64,000 nucleotides of DNA, taken from assembly GCF_932294415.1 (NCBI RefSeq), contig NC_065538.1, positions 75,803,834 through 75,867,833 on the forward strand, written 5' to 3'. This DNA is from Quercus robur. Lineage: Eukaryota; Streptophyta; Magnoliopsida; Fagales; Fagaceae. Below are positions 1 through 12,330 of this stretch, piece by piece (position 1 is the stretch's first letter; each line of letters begins with the position of its first letter). The notes beneath the pieces were generated by a model. It saw only the letters and a list, made by a program, of their open reading frames with translations, searched no databases and had not been told where the DNA came from. Made by a program: the position numbers and the translations under genes.

Positions 1-1344
1 CAGCATAAAAAGTTAAAAACTGGTCCAATTGGGTCATCGCAAACTTGCAACCACCTGATGTATCTGATTTTTTCTAGATGACCAATTATATAGGGGCAGA
101 GGTTCTTCAAAAGATATGCTTACTAAATGCTCGCTATCATTAGAAGAGCTTAATCTTCCAAGAAATCATTTATGAGAATACATGAACAAGAATTTAGCAT
201 GAAGATGATCATCTAACAGGTCCCTCATAAAGTCCATTGCAGCGAAAAATTAAAAATTAAAAACTAAAAAAAAAAAAAAAAAAAACATGTATACTTTTCC
301 CTAGCTTGTTCAGTACCAAACTAGTGATAGTATCATAATACAAGCATAGTAGAAAAACTCTCTCTCTGGGTATATATATATAAATCAAAATATGCTGACA
401 GCTTAACTTCTAAGCACAAAAGCAAAAAACATTGCTAAAAAGAGCAGGGGGGACACAATGTTCGCTCTTCCATCTTCAGCTGGTCTATTTTGCACTCTGC
501 CAGCAGCATTTGTGCATCTGAACAATGGGAAAAAAAACAAGGAAAAGGCCCCACTCCCTCACATTCATCACAGTTACCAGCTCTCCTCTGCTGAGTCTTT
601 TCTTATCTCCTTTGCAGCAAGCTCTGCCAGCCTCATGCTCCAAACCGATGGTGTCACGACATTCTCCATGACGCTGCCCCAGGTACAAAGCAGTGTGGTA
701 TCCGTTGTAAAGGAGAATGGTTTTGGGCTTGAGGATCTGAACAAGGTTAAGTCCAAACAATTGTAGCGTAGGCTGAGCTGGGAACTCAATGAGACTTCCA
801 GCTAGGGATGGCTGGTTTCAAACCTATCTCTCTTCCTTAAGAGCCCTACTCATTCCATAACTGTATGAGCTTCCCCAAAGCATTGGTTATGTCTGAGATC
901 CAGTACTCGCAGATTCAAAAGGAATCTATTCCTATGACCTATAATATGAGGGTATACTTTATGACAGGAGAGTCTACGACTCACCTTAGGTAAAACTATA
1001 TATATGTGTGTGTATAATTTGTATTTTAGTGCATATCTTCTACATACTGCAAGTAAATTAATTGATTGCTATAGAATACAAGTTAGTGTTGCTTCTGCTG
1101 CCTAGACATGCAAATGCACAAGCACAAAAACATATTCCAAAATGACAATATCAAGTCTATATAGATCAAGTTTATCTAATTTAATCAATGTATACGGAAA
1201 TTAAGTCATGTGCAGATCCATTGACAGCCCTAATTTATTTACATTCAATTTACCCAATATCTATCCATTAAAAAGGGAAAATTTCACTGTAACAAAGCTA
1301 GTGATCATGATCCACTAGACAAGCTTTAATGGGAAGGCACATAC
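1..1344 (-). other. Left-edge intron of the TOM1/TOM3-like gene, with an unexplained coding-like block
   Basis: After the exon ending at 1345 no further exon of the TOM gene is visible. The expected C-terminal third must lie left of the window, so this stretch should be part of intron 8. It holds poly-A and TA tracts. A less AT-rich block at about 440-790 is open in more than one frame on both strands (up to 102 codons); I do not recognise any of its translations. It could be an unrelated insertion, a gene fragment or an alternative terminal exon. Confidence 0.5.
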
Positions 1345-3870
1345 CTCATGAAGCTTCTTCCTTCTTCCTTTTGATTCAATAGGAAAGCGTCTCAGCATGA
1401 AAAATAATCTGTAAGCATTGGCTATGTCAATCCACCAGGAGAAAGTGCACAAATAAAACTCCAAAGAAAGACAAGGAACACCAACAAGTACCAAATATGA
1501 TGCAAAAAACTCACCTTCCACCATACAGCAAGAACCCTAATGCAGCTATGATTGACACAACTGGAGTAAAAAAAAAACGTGGAAAATAAGTATGATGATT
1601 AATGAAAGAAGCAATGCTCAGAATGTACAATATATATTTTGAGATGAAAAACGAATTTTCAATCTCCAGGAAATCTGAAGTAAACATTTTTCTTTGGAAA
1701 CCTGAAGTCTAACCTGCAATAAATATTTTCCCAATGAATTCTACAATGCTGTTGTCATCAATCCAAAGGTATACCCAGATGCAAACCTGAAGTAAGAACC
1801 TCACTTTGGTTAAATTCTTAAGATCATGAAAGTAATATTACATTACTATAGTGGCTCTCAGAGGCTGCTTATTACTGTTTATGCTAGGATGAGTGGATGA
1901 CATGTGCTTAGTGACAAAAGGAAAGATATGTCTTTTATTATGCACCAAAAAAAAAAAAAAAAGAGAGAGAGAGAGAGAGAGAAGAAGAAGAAGAATAAAT
2001 AGCCATATCGTGAGATGGGTCATACCTGTACTAAATATATTCCAGCATTAACTGAAATATAAACAATTCTAAGCTTATCGGTCGGTAAACTTCTTGCCTG
2101 TCCATTAATAGTAACGAGAAGGTTAATAACTTAATATTTTTCCACATCCACAAGTTTTACATCTCATTGGAGAGCAGAACTGGCCTTGCATCCTGATAAC
2201 AAAAGATCCTATTGCGCAAAAGAAAATAGAAGAACATTTACTTGCCTGGTGGTATATCTCTGCCCAAAAAAGGACAAGGAGTGTGTATGTAGAGAAAAAT
2301 AGAAGGCCCGGAAGATCCAATAACACCAAAAATAGAACCTAGTTCAAGATGCAGAAGCTCTATGTCAGTATAGTAGAACGGAGACTAGGAAAGAACATCA
2401 TTCATTCTAGCTAGTCTGACTTTAAAAAAAAAAGAAAAAGAAAATATGAACTCCCATCCAGAAGGATCAACAGAATAGTACAGCCTACATTCTAAAGTGC
2501 ATGAAAGGATTGCTCAGCCTTCTTCCTCTTTTTCATTTTTATTTTGTTGCAGTTATTTGAGTACAATCATGCTCCATACATGTATATTTTGAGAAAAAAA
2601 AAAAATCGATGTGATGCTCCATCTTTGTGAATATTAATCATATAAACAAAAGAACATTTAAGTTAAAAAGCTAGCAATTTTAGATAATGAAGAACATGAG
2701 CCTTTTAGGAGCAATTTCCTAAACCTTTGTATTTCTCAAAATCAAAGTGCAAAAGAGAATACTTGTATTTGCTCAAAAACTGCTTATGAGGTGAGGTGAG
2801 TTTTAGTCATTTCCATTACTTTTGCCTCATACTTCTCAGAAAATATATGGAGCTCTAGTGTGCTTGATAACGCCTAAGCAAAATGTACAGTGGAAAAAAA
2901 AGGGAAAATTTTGCAGATTGCACTAATATGTTAGAACTCTTTCCCCACAAAACTTGAAAACCAATGCAGATGCAACATTACATAACATGGCTAAGTTAAA
3001 GATTTAAAATTTTGAAATGACATTGTAAGAAACTTCAACGAACTAACCCTTGGACGCAACAGAAACACTTGCGAGTGAAATCCAAACACAATAGCACGTA
3101 CTGCAACATAAGAAAGGAAAAACCCCAAAAAAAAAGGTCAAATTATAACCAAATGACTAAGTATCCCCAATACCCCAAATATCACCAAGACTTAAATATC
3201 ACCTCCATTAACAATGAAGTTCATAAGATGGAAAACTTTCTGCGTCGTCCAACCATATTCGGGCACTCTCAACTCAATCCTTATTAATTGAATCTGCACA
3301 TCACAAAACCCAGAAAATCCATCAAACACTCACTTCAAACAAGTTTCCATATCATTTCAATACATAATCAAGAGTATATATATATTCTCTTCAATTTAAT
3401 CAATCATTTAGGCAATGAAAAAATCCAAAACCATAACACACATTCAGAAGATATCAGAACCCAACTTAAAGTAAACCCAGCAATAAATTACTGCTGCAAC
3501 TACTTATTTATAAATCTAATAAGCCCTATCAAAATGTCACAATCATACACACCCAAATCGCAACGATTCATAACAATGAAAATGCAACAAGCAAGACAGA
3601 CATTCATAATCATAATAACAGTTTCCCAATCCATCATTATCATTCCCAAAATTCACAAAGAACCAGAACACAAAATTGAATCACAAAATAAGAACAAGAG
3701 AGAGAGAGAGTTGGGACCAAAGCGATAGAGGAGACAAGGGCATAAGCAGCACAGAGAGTGTAGAAGATCCCGTCTTGCCACTGAGAGGACCCATTGACAT
3801 CGTCCCACCAACCAGCCAGCAGAGCTTCCATGTCCGCCATGGACGTGAAGCTCAGTGGCATTCTCGTCAT
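1345..3870 (-). CDS. TOM1/TOM3/THH1-family seven-transmembrane protein (3' end outside window)
   Basis: Eight exons read on the minus strand: 3718-3870, 3203-3293, 3048-3100, 2246-2338, 2026-2097, 1714-1786, 1515-1560 and 1345-1408. All phases agree. The product reads [17 protein letters not shown] near the N-terminus, then [49 protein letters not shown], and [14 protein letters not shown] at the last visible exon. These are hallmarks of the TOM1/TOM3/THH1 family, multi-pass tonoplast proteins that tobamoviruses use to anchor replication complexes; their host role is less clear. About 70-80 C-terminal residues are missing because the window ends. Starts at 3870, 3861 or 3837 are all possible; the longest is given. 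GA-rich sequence upstream is probably 5' UTR and promoter. Family call is confident; which paralogue is not. Confidence 0.93.
2098..2245 (-). other. GC-AG intron in the TOM-like gene
   Basis: This 148-bp intron lies between codons for ...AEIYHQ and ARSLPTD. The donor reads CAG|GCAAGT, the usual strong context of natural GC donors, and the acceptor reads ACAG|GCAAGAAG. No GT donor nearby keeps the conserved frame. The pentamer GCAAG occurs at both junctions. Confidence 0.8.
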
Positions 3871-3879
3871 TCTCGATTG

Positions 3880-4097
3880 CTCTACAGCTAGCTAGCTAGC
3901 TCCCTCCTCCGACACCCTCTCTCGCTCTCACAAAAAAAATTAATAAAAAGTCAAATATCTCTTTGATATCCCCAGCGAAGCTTAGTTCACAGAGAGAGAG
4001 AGAGAGAAAGTGAGAGAGCCAAACAAAAAAAATTAAAAAAAAAAGCGCAAAACCGAGTGTGAGAAACACAACTGCTGAGCGGGAGGGTCTACCAGAC

Positions 4098-4133
<36 letters not shown>

Positions 4134-4140
4134 AGTCTGC
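3880..4140 (-). promoter_or_regulatory. Presumed 5' UTR/promoter with GA microsatellites
   Basis: Upstream of the TOM-like start codon are several GAGAGA tracts (about 3993-4006 and 4104-4131 on the plus strand), a GCTAGC repeat at about 3890-3900 and a run of TTTGG units at about 4143-4160. GA/CT-rich leaders are common in plant genes. No TATA box could be fixed with confidence. Confidence 0.4.
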
Positions 4141-4199
4141 TTGGTTTGGTTTGGTTTGGTTGCTCTCTGAGTCTCACCTAAGCTTCTACGGGATTGGGA

Positions 4200-7162
4200 T
4201 AGGAGGCTCATGTGCGAAGTCAGTTGTTGTACCTTTTAAATCTTAACTCACTCTCTAACTGTAAAGTTCCTAACACTTGGCTAATTGGGTTTATCGTTTT
4301 AGAGAATCTTGAGGACTATTGTTTTCCGACAAAATTTTCTTGACACTTTTGTAATGAATCTCTTTTTTTATAATAAATCTGTTAGTTAAAGAAAGAAATT
4401 TCAACCATGGATTTAGTTAAGTGACAACTTGCTACTTGGGATTTATCTTAAAAATGTTATAGACTCGGTCATGCAATATTCCTCAATTTAGAAACATAGT
4501 TGGAAGATTAAAATATGTTAATGGTAAACCAAAATAATAAACCAATAAAAATATGCCAACTTGATAAATTTGAAAAAAATGTGTCAAATTTTTTGTATAT
4601 ATAACGTTAGGAAAAGTTAATGAATACAGGAATTGATTTAAGAAATATTTTTACCAATTTTTTATAAGAAAAAAAATAAAATTTTTGACGATTTTTTATA
4701 TTTTTTATTAAAGTGATGTCAAAATTTTTCTAGAAGAGAAATATTATTATGCTACGTTCATAATATTTTCACAATTATTTCATAACAAATCTTAGGTGGA
4801 GAGTTGTTACCGTTTTAATTTGAATTCACCACTAAAATTTATTTTCTACTCACTAAAAATAGCCAATAACAACTTAACACTTAAAATTTGTTATAAAAAT
4901 ACTGTCCAACCTAGCATTTCTTTTCCTAAAATTGTTTCTTAACCATTGTCAATTAAGAATTCGTAGTTGAACTGGATTTTGGTCTCAAACTTACCGTGTT
5001 TTTTCTTATACCTGCTTCCTTGGGTTGTACTTTTGTTGACGATATTGCCCTTGACCCTTGTCTTCAAGTACGAACCTTTTTCTTTTGAAGAGGTCTTTAG
5101 TCTTAAATTACAAGCTTCCGATAGAGATAATATCAGTTTTTTTTTGGCTGAAAAATAAAAATAAAAAAACAGATAGCAACGTCAAATATGGTGAGCACGT
5201 GTATATCATTATATCTATACTATATATTTTGTCTATGAATAAGGAGGGCACGAACAATTTGCAATTTTCTTGAATGATTCACACCATTTGGTTATAGATG
5301 TTTCTATATTATTTGTAATTAACGTGTTTTAGTTAAGAGTTTTATAGTTCCTTCTCAAAAAAAAAAGAGTTTTATAGTTTAACCAACATTTTTTAATATT
5401 TTTACTTTTTACTAGAGACCTCTATGGTTTAAATTTTCTCTCTTAATTATCATTATTGCATTTATTGAAGAAAAAAAAAGTGAAACATGATACTTATTGC
5501 TTATAAATGTAATCAAATTAAGATGCCACCTAATTAAGGCAAGATTATGAATCATATATTTAGTAAGATGATTTTGTTTTTTTTTTTTTAATTTGCTTTG
5601 AATTATCTTTTGAGTTTGACAAATAACATAAAGATTTATTTGAGATGATTGATTTTTAAATGAAAAAAAATAATAGAAGAACAAACTTTCCTTTATAAAC
5701 AATTGGAAAAGTAGTTTCTCCAACTCATTTTGTAGTAACTCAAATGAGTATTCTCATTTATTCTTAATCACATGATTTATCTAACTTTTTTTTTTTTACA
5801 TGATTTATCTAACTTAGTTAAATGATTTAATGAGTCGTATATTAAAACTCAAATAAATGGTCTCCTCTTTTGAACTACCATGTAAACCAAAAAAAAATCA
5901 TAAAAATGTCTAAATTGGTTACACCTTTCCTTGTTACATGATTTCAAACTATCACTAATGCCAAAAAAATTAGACATGTTTTGAAAAGGGAGATCAAAAA
6001 ACTAAAAATACAAAACATAATAATAAAACTAGAAAACAAGAAAGAAAAATGGTGGGGGTAGAACTCCAATAGTAGTTGAAAGCTTTTGTCAAATTTTATT
6101 TTTTATTAATTGAAAAAAAAAAATTTAATAAAATGTTACTGTCCAATTTAGGGATTTTTTTTTTTTTTTTTTATAAACCAATTTAAGGATGTGGCAATTT
6201 CAACGTAATGACCCTGAATTCTAGATTTGGTGACTTGACCCCCAAAAAAAAAACTCCTGCACACATAGCACATGGAAGAGACAAACTAGTATACACTTTA
6301 TAGTGAAAAATATTATTATTTTACATTAAAAAAAAAGTTAAAGATAAATATTAAATTTGGAGTTGAATTTGTTATTGTCGAAGATATATAAAAAAATAAT
6401 AAAAAAAGTAATTTGAGTACCTATGAATATGCCTTTCCAAACAAACATAAAGGTTAAAATCTTTTTTGTTTTTGATGATAACATAAAGGCTAGTATTTAT
6501 AGGCCCTTTTTTTGGCATAATAGATAGGCGTAGGCTACTGGCGGCAATGAAATTAAAACATGAGGGCCCTACAATATGGACATGTGACAGCCACGTGCGA
6601 CAGGGGAGAGAAGAAGATGCCGTAGGAGATTCCTCCACTTGGTCCCATAGAGGCACAGACAATATATATAGAGCGACCAGAGATGTACTACTTTCACATG
6701 AAGGTGACTCGAAGTTTCTTCACGGCAAGACGTGGCTTGAACGGTTTTGGCGGTGTTGGTCTTTAATATGTTTGTTATATCAATAAGTTCAGGACAAATA
6801 GAGTTACTCAGTCACATTTTTTTTTTATGTTATACTTGTATGTCATGTATTTATTTATTTATTTTTAAATTAAACTTTTGTTATTATTATATAAAGAAAG
6901 GTTTCTCAAAAAAAATATATAAAGAAAGTAAATAGAGTCTTCTAAAGAAAAAAATACATAGTAACTTCTGATAAAAGAATATAAAGTGAAATACAAAAAG
7001 TAGGACATAAAATTCTTTAGGAATATACTCAATTTCACACTTAACTAATTTGTCAAGTTATGAGTCTTATGATTGATGCATATAAGATGAGTGTAAGTTT
7101 TTTTTTTTTTTTTTTTTAATAAACTATAAGATGAGAGTAAATAATAAACTTATGTGAAAGTA
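4200..7162. other. Gene-free AT-rich spacer
   Basis: Only short chance ORFs are present. The stretch contains poly-A/T runs, one MITE (listed separately) and a less AT-rich patch at 6540-6740 carrying CACGTG- and ACGTGG-like motifs and a TATATATA at about 6662. That patch looks like an orphan promoter or a gene relic, but no coding sequence follows it. Confidence 0.5.
4751..4915. mobile_element. MITE, family 1, copy 1
   Basis: About 165 bp with imperfect inverted ends: GCTACGTTCATAATATTTTC at the left, and the right end reads GCTAGGTTGGACAGTATTTT when complemented. Inside are the subterminal motifs TTATAACAAATCYTAGGTGG and AACAACTT also seen in the copies at 12146 and 16729. It is non-autonomous with no ORF. 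Confidence 0.6.
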
Positions 7163-7178
7163 ATATTGACTCATCATA

Positions 7179-8876
7179 TGGAAATTTTGCTATGAGCTGT
7201 TTCAAATTACCCATAGGCCTGTATCATGACATTGAAGCAATGATATGGAAATTTTGGTGGGGTTAACGTGGAGATAGGAGGAAAATTCATTGGAAGTGTT
7301 GGAAATCTTTGTGCCAACCAAAATCCAAAGGTGGTATGGGGTTCTGAGAATTGACAAAATTCAATGAGGCAATACTAGGAAAGCAAGTGTGGTGACTTAT
7401 ACATGACACAGATTCTCTCTTTTATAAGGTGTTCAAGGCTAAGTATTTTCCAAATGGTTCAATTTTTGAGGCGAGAATGAAATCTGGGTCGTATGCATGG
7501 AAGAGTATCCTTCGGGCTAGAAGGGTTATCAATCTAGGAGCAAAGTGGCGAGTGGGTGATGGCAAATCTGCCCACATTTATAAGGACAATTGGCTGCCTG
7601 GGGAGGGCAGTGGCCGAATTGTCTCAGCCCCAAATTTACTACACAGCGAAGCAATGGTATCCCAGCTTATTGACCAAAACACAAAGTGGCGGAATTCCTC
7701 CCTCATTGATTAGATTTTTTATCCCTTTGAGGCAGAAAAAATTAAATCAATTCCAATCTGCTCTTTCACTTAGCCGGATCTTCTGTTTTGGCAACTGTGG
7801 TACTTATGCAGTAAAATTGGGCTACCACCTATTATGTGTAGATGAGGATAGTGAGCTGGCATCGGTCTCTGATGGGGCTACCTCAAGATCTTTTTGGAAC
7901 AGATTGTGGAAGATGAATGTCCCAAACAAGGTGAAAACCTTCATGTGGAGAGCATGCTCGGATTCATCACTAACTTTGAAGAATTTGGTTCAAAAAACAA
8001 GTGCTAGTTCTCCTTTGTGTGCTTCATGTTTGTAGGCTCCTGAGGACATCCTTCATGCATTGTGGGGTTGTACTAATTTATTGCAGGTTTGGAGCCCAGA
8101 GTTCAAGGAGTTAGCCGCTGCAAACCACCATTTTTGTTCCTTTGCCGAGTAGTTTGGGGTGCTGATCAAAGAACAGAGAAACTTGGAGCAGTTTGCAACA
8201 ACGTGTTGGATGATTTGGGACGGAAGGAATAAGGTCCGGGTGCAACAACCCGTGCTACCCTTGGACAAAATATCCTCCTCAACTCATGGCAATTTGTTTG
8301 AGTTTCAAAAGCTCCGTCCCAAGGCTGCAAAGCAAGTCCGACCAACCAAGAAGATTTGGAAGCCACCTGATGAGGGTAAGGTGAAAGCAAACTTCGATAG
8401 AGCCATGTTTGATGAACTAAATGAAGCCAGTATAGGAGTGGTTGTCAGAAATCCTCAAGGGGAGATTATGCCAGCCCTATCTAAAAAAATACCAAAACCA
8501 TCTTTGGTAGTGATACTCGAGACACTTGCTACTAGAAGAGCTGCCTATTTTGTTCACGAACTTGGATTTCAAGATGCTATCTTTGAGGGTGATTCATAAA
8601 TATCCATCAAGGCGCTACAAGATGGTATTCCAACGCCAACCTCTTATGGTCATTTGATAAAAGACACTTTGTCTTACATTAGCTCTCTTTGGTGTTTTTC
8701 CTTCTCTCACACACATAGACAAGGAAATACTTTAACACATGCCTTAGCTTAGAGAGCAAGACTTTCTTTTCCAGTTTCGATCTCGATGGAAGATGTTCCT
8801 CTAGATCTTTTTCATTGCTTTGTACGTGATTTTTTAGCTATCAAATAAAATTACCCAGGCGGGTTGTTTTCTCAAA

Positions 8877-8909
<33 letters not shown>
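7179..8909 (+). mobile_element. 5'-truncated plant L1-type LINE with RNase H domain
   Basis: The 1.7-kb insert is bounded by a perfect 16-bp target duplication, ATATTGACTCATCATA, at 7163-7178 and 8910-8925. Translations in shifting frames give the end of the reverse transcriptase ORF (AMIWKFWWG, KSKGGMGF, GKQVW, VFKAKYFPNGS), the zf-RVT region (WKMNVPNKVKTFMWRA) and a C-terminal RNase H domain (KANFDRAMFDE, GVVVRNPQGEI, FEGDS). A poly-A tail and TA run at 8873-8909 mark the 3' end. It is dead: the 5' two-thirds is missing, stops interrupt the RT tail (for example near 7264 and 7345), and there are frame changes near 7700 and 8150 and a stop after FEGDS. The intact target duplication suggests a moderately young insertion. 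Confidence 0.92.
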
Positions 8910-8910
<1 letters not shown>

Positions 8911-9025
8911 TATTGACTCATCATAAGTTAACCACTCAGCAAGTTATAAAATTTGGACATGCTTGCAAAATTGTTGTTGTATATGTTCATTATTATTATT
9001 ATTATTTTATTTATAAATATGATAG

Positions 9026-9743
9026 TGTAAGGGCAGCGTGTTGGTTGTTGAGCCTAAAAGGCAGAAGGACTTAGGCCCAAAGAGCCCAACACAATGAACT
9101 TGTAGAGAGTGGGCTTAAAAACTAGCCTTCAATGGATCAAGTAACGCGCACAGTGGATTAAAAATAGTAAGAAAGCAAAGAAAGACAAGCTCTATGCAAA
9201 GAAATCCTTCCTCAGCAAAGTCTAAGGAGAGTGGCTCTTGAATATATTTTTTTTAGACTTGGATACAATTTCGGTTCTTGTTACTACAGTGTTTTCTCTA
9301 ATTTCCCGATCCCCTTATCCTTGGAGGATCTCTCACATTATATATGCTAATTTCGCTAATCCTGGCCCTCCATTTGTTAATTATGCAGGCCACTACTTGA
9401 GTTCTTGTCCCATTAGACGCCTTCCCTAGTCTTCTGTGAGTTGCGGTAACCAAGACAGTACTATTCATAAATCTTCTCCACATAAATGCGGCTAGAGGGT
9501 TTGGTGAGATGCAATCAATGTGGTGGCAGCTACCATCTCTCCAATCATGTCAGGGCTAACCCCCTTTTTAAAGCTCTTCCTCTACAGTGTGGCCCCCCTC
9601 TGGTAATGTGCCCTTGACGTGGCAATGGCTTGCCTCTCCGGCTTTACCATCCGAGCATATGGGCTCCTCGGAACTGTATTGGCCTCATCGGCCTTAGGTA
9701 TGACAGGTGGCCTTATCACCTTATTAGATTTCTGTACCCCACA
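9026..9743. mobile_element. Solo LTR with 5-bp target duplication GATAG
   Basis: A 718-bp block starts TGTAAGGGCAGCG and ends TGTACCCCACA. It is flanked on both sides by GATAG (9021-9025 and 9744-9748). It has the TG...CA ends and 5-bp duplication of an LTR retrotransposon, but no internal region follows, so it is a solo LTR left by recombination. Copia or Gypsy cannot be decided from the LTR alone. It is a fossil. Confidence 0.85.
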
Positions 9744-10017
9744 GATAGTATTTCAAAGCTATGATGCTTGCTCCATGATGATTGTTATTTATTATTAGGT
9801 TAATATGCTAATTATTTTTTTATCTTTTTATTTATATTTTTTGTGTGAGTAGGAATTGAACCATTTGTGTCCATTTGTTAGATAATAAGCTTATTTTTAA
9901 TATATATATATATATATATTGAGTGAGGATCTTATGTCATGCATCTCTCACCTAACTATGTAAACGTATTAAAAGCTCAAAGGTTTAATTTGTGACTATA
10001 GAGTTCTTATTTGAAAC

Positions 10018-11000
10018 TGTTAGGACATATGTAGTTATTGTTAGAAACATATGTTATGTAAATTGGTTAATCTTTTGACGAAACGCACTTTACTTGTAAT
10101 TAGGTAGATTTAAGATGAGTTTAGTACTTCAAGGAACAAGAGTTCAAGTTTAGTATTGAAGCCATGCAAATCTGTCCAAGAAACAAGTGAAGAAGTATTG
10201 TTCATTAAAGCTCGACAGATCCATATCCATTGAGGTTTAATACTGATGCTCGATAGAAGTTGTATATATCAAGAATTACGAAATTCAGATTTCAAGATCT
10301 GATTTCACGCATATCCATGTGTGTTTGTGTATAGTTTTTTTTCTCACAACCCTAGACATATATAAGGATTATTTTAAGGGTCGTCAAAGATGATGCAAAG
10401 GGATGCAACTCAATGCAAATTGATTGTGCATGCAAATTGTGACCGAAGACAGAATTTGCCCTAGTTCATCATATTCCTTGTAGAAGTTGTTGCGTCTTTG
10501 TACCAAGGGTTTTGTAACCAAGGAGCTTCTTGATTTTCATTATTAGATGAACTGAAGAACTTTGCAGTCAACATCTTCCTCAAGTTGGTGCGTTAGTACT
10601 TGGATTCGTGCATCAATTGGTTAGTCACGTACTGGGAGCCGTGCATTGAAAGGAGAGATTGTCACTACATTACAAGTCCAATTGGGTATTGGGGAAATGA
10701 TTCAACTGTAGGTTGGTATTAGGTACTGGATTCCTTTAACTAACTTGTAACCTCTTGTTTTGATAATAGTGGATTCTCGAGAGTGGTGACTTCAAATTCA
10801 GCTGATGGAGTTTTGTCTCGGTGGTTTTTCCCATTCATAAACAAATCACCCGTGTCAAATTTATTTTCCACTGCATTTAATTTAGTTGGTGATTTGTTTG
10901 TGCTACCACGCTTATTGCATGTAATTGAATCTAATTAATTTCACTTGACTAAATTAATTGATTAAGTTACCAAAGAGGTTAATACATTCTTGACCTATTA
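10018..11000. mobile_element. Second solo LTR with 5-bp target duplication GAAAC
   Basis: A 983-bp block beginning TGTTAGGACATATG is flanked by GAAAC at 10013-10017 and 11001-11005. The interior has no coding sequence and the layout of a long LTR, including a CAAATCACC-type 3' part that I associate with a high-copy woody-plant LTR family (recall only). No internal retroelement domains adjoin it. It is a fossil; superfamily undetermined. Confidence 0.8.
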
Positions 11001-11206
11001 GAAACCTCTAAAATTCATCAATTTTTAGAGTTTAATTTGAAACATTTTTTTTGGTTTAAAATGTAATCTTCCTTTCACTTCCAAAAAAAAAAAAAAAAAT
11101 GGGGGTTATTTTTTCCAATCATCATAGAATGAATGCTATAAATTGAAAGTTTATTGTATCTATAGTTATTTTTTTTTTGGAAAATTTTATTTATATATTT
11201 TCAATA

Positions 11207-11785
11207 TGTTCCTGTGGGAGGGAGAAACCCGAGGAGCAAAAGCACTAGGCATTAGTACATTCCGAGGAATCAATTATACCATACTCGTCATCAAATTGGC
11301 TTTAGTCTAGATGAGATAACCAAACACCAAACCCGAGAAGATGGTGGAAACTAAGAAGCCCGAGGAGAAAGCTTACCTCGGGGGGACCTAGGTTCCAACC
11401 TAGAAATATGAGGGGTCAAGGAAGAAAATAGAGATGTGCAGGGAGGAGAAGGAGGAAGTTTCTTGATAAAATATCCATCACCTCCGCATTGAATGCATTG
11501 TACTAACTCAACCTATCGCATTAATGGAAGAATGACCTCTGAACAGTGTTTTTACAACTTGCAAGCTACACTATCACCACCAGCAAGAGCTGATGAGACA
11601 AGTATTCAAACAAGGATCCAAAGCAACCTAAGTGGAGGGTTGAGATGAAGCCCAGTTACTATAAAAAGTAGGGGAGCTCCATCAATAAGAGGAGGATGGA
11701 AAAAGATTTGTTAAGTGTACTCAAAAGTATTGTAAGTAAAGTAGTGTTTTTCATATGAACTATTAGGTCATTAGCTAACAAAAAC
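11207..11785. mobile_element. Probable third LTR, solo or fragmentary
   Basis: A GC-richer block with repeated CCGAGGAG and CTCGGGGGGACC motifs, followed by a TATAAAAAGTAGGGGAG segment that resembles an LTR promoter. The flanks share CAATA (11202-11206 and 11787-11791), a possible 5-bp target duplication, but the right end is not a clean CA terminus. I call it LTR-derived from composition and layout; the family is not determined. It is a fossil. Confidence 0.5.
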
Positions 11786-12145
11786 TCAATAATAACTTTT
11801 TTTTTTGAAAAAAAAAAAAAAAAAAAAATTTGGAGTGGTGGGCCTTATTAATAGTACCAAGCATTAATTTGAACGTCGGTAGAATCCTTCTAGAATTTTC
11901 TTAAGTTTTGGAAAGAATACATTTAAACTTTAAAGCAATTTTAGGGCGCGCAACCAAAAAAAAAGGCAAAAAAAGTTATTATGGTGTTTTGAATGGAGAT
12001 GTAGTAAGTGCCTGGTGAATGGTAGTTTAAGGCTTCAAGTAAAAAAAAAAGGGTTTTCAAATTTTAACTAATAGGGTTATTTATAATCAATAAATAAAAT
12101 AATATTTTTTATTAAATAAAAAATAAACAAAAAAGAGAGAAAAAT

Positions 12146-12330
12146 GTTACATTCACAATATTTTTCACAACATTTTTATAACAAATGCTAAGTAGCAAGT
12201 TGTTAAAACTTATTATTGATGGCAAAAAAAAAAAAAAAAAAAAAATAAAATTATAGTAGTGTTTTCAAATAGAAAACAAGAAGCAATTTAAAACCTAGGA
12301 TTTGTTGTGGAAAATATTGTGAATGTTCCA
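12146..12330. mobile_element. MITE, family 1, copy 2
   Basis: Inverted ends: TTACATTCACAATATTTTTC at the left, and AACATTCACAATATTTTCC when the right end is complemented. The inner motif TTATAACAAATGCTAAGTAGC followed by CAAGTTGTT matches the other copies. An A-run at about 12222-12245 sits in the middle. Confidence 0.65.

Noticed and set aside
3288-3728. A 146-codon plus-strand ORF
   Set aside because: It lies in intron 1 of the minus-strand TOM-like gene, is Ile/Asn/Lys-rich and resembles chance reading of AT-rich DNA.
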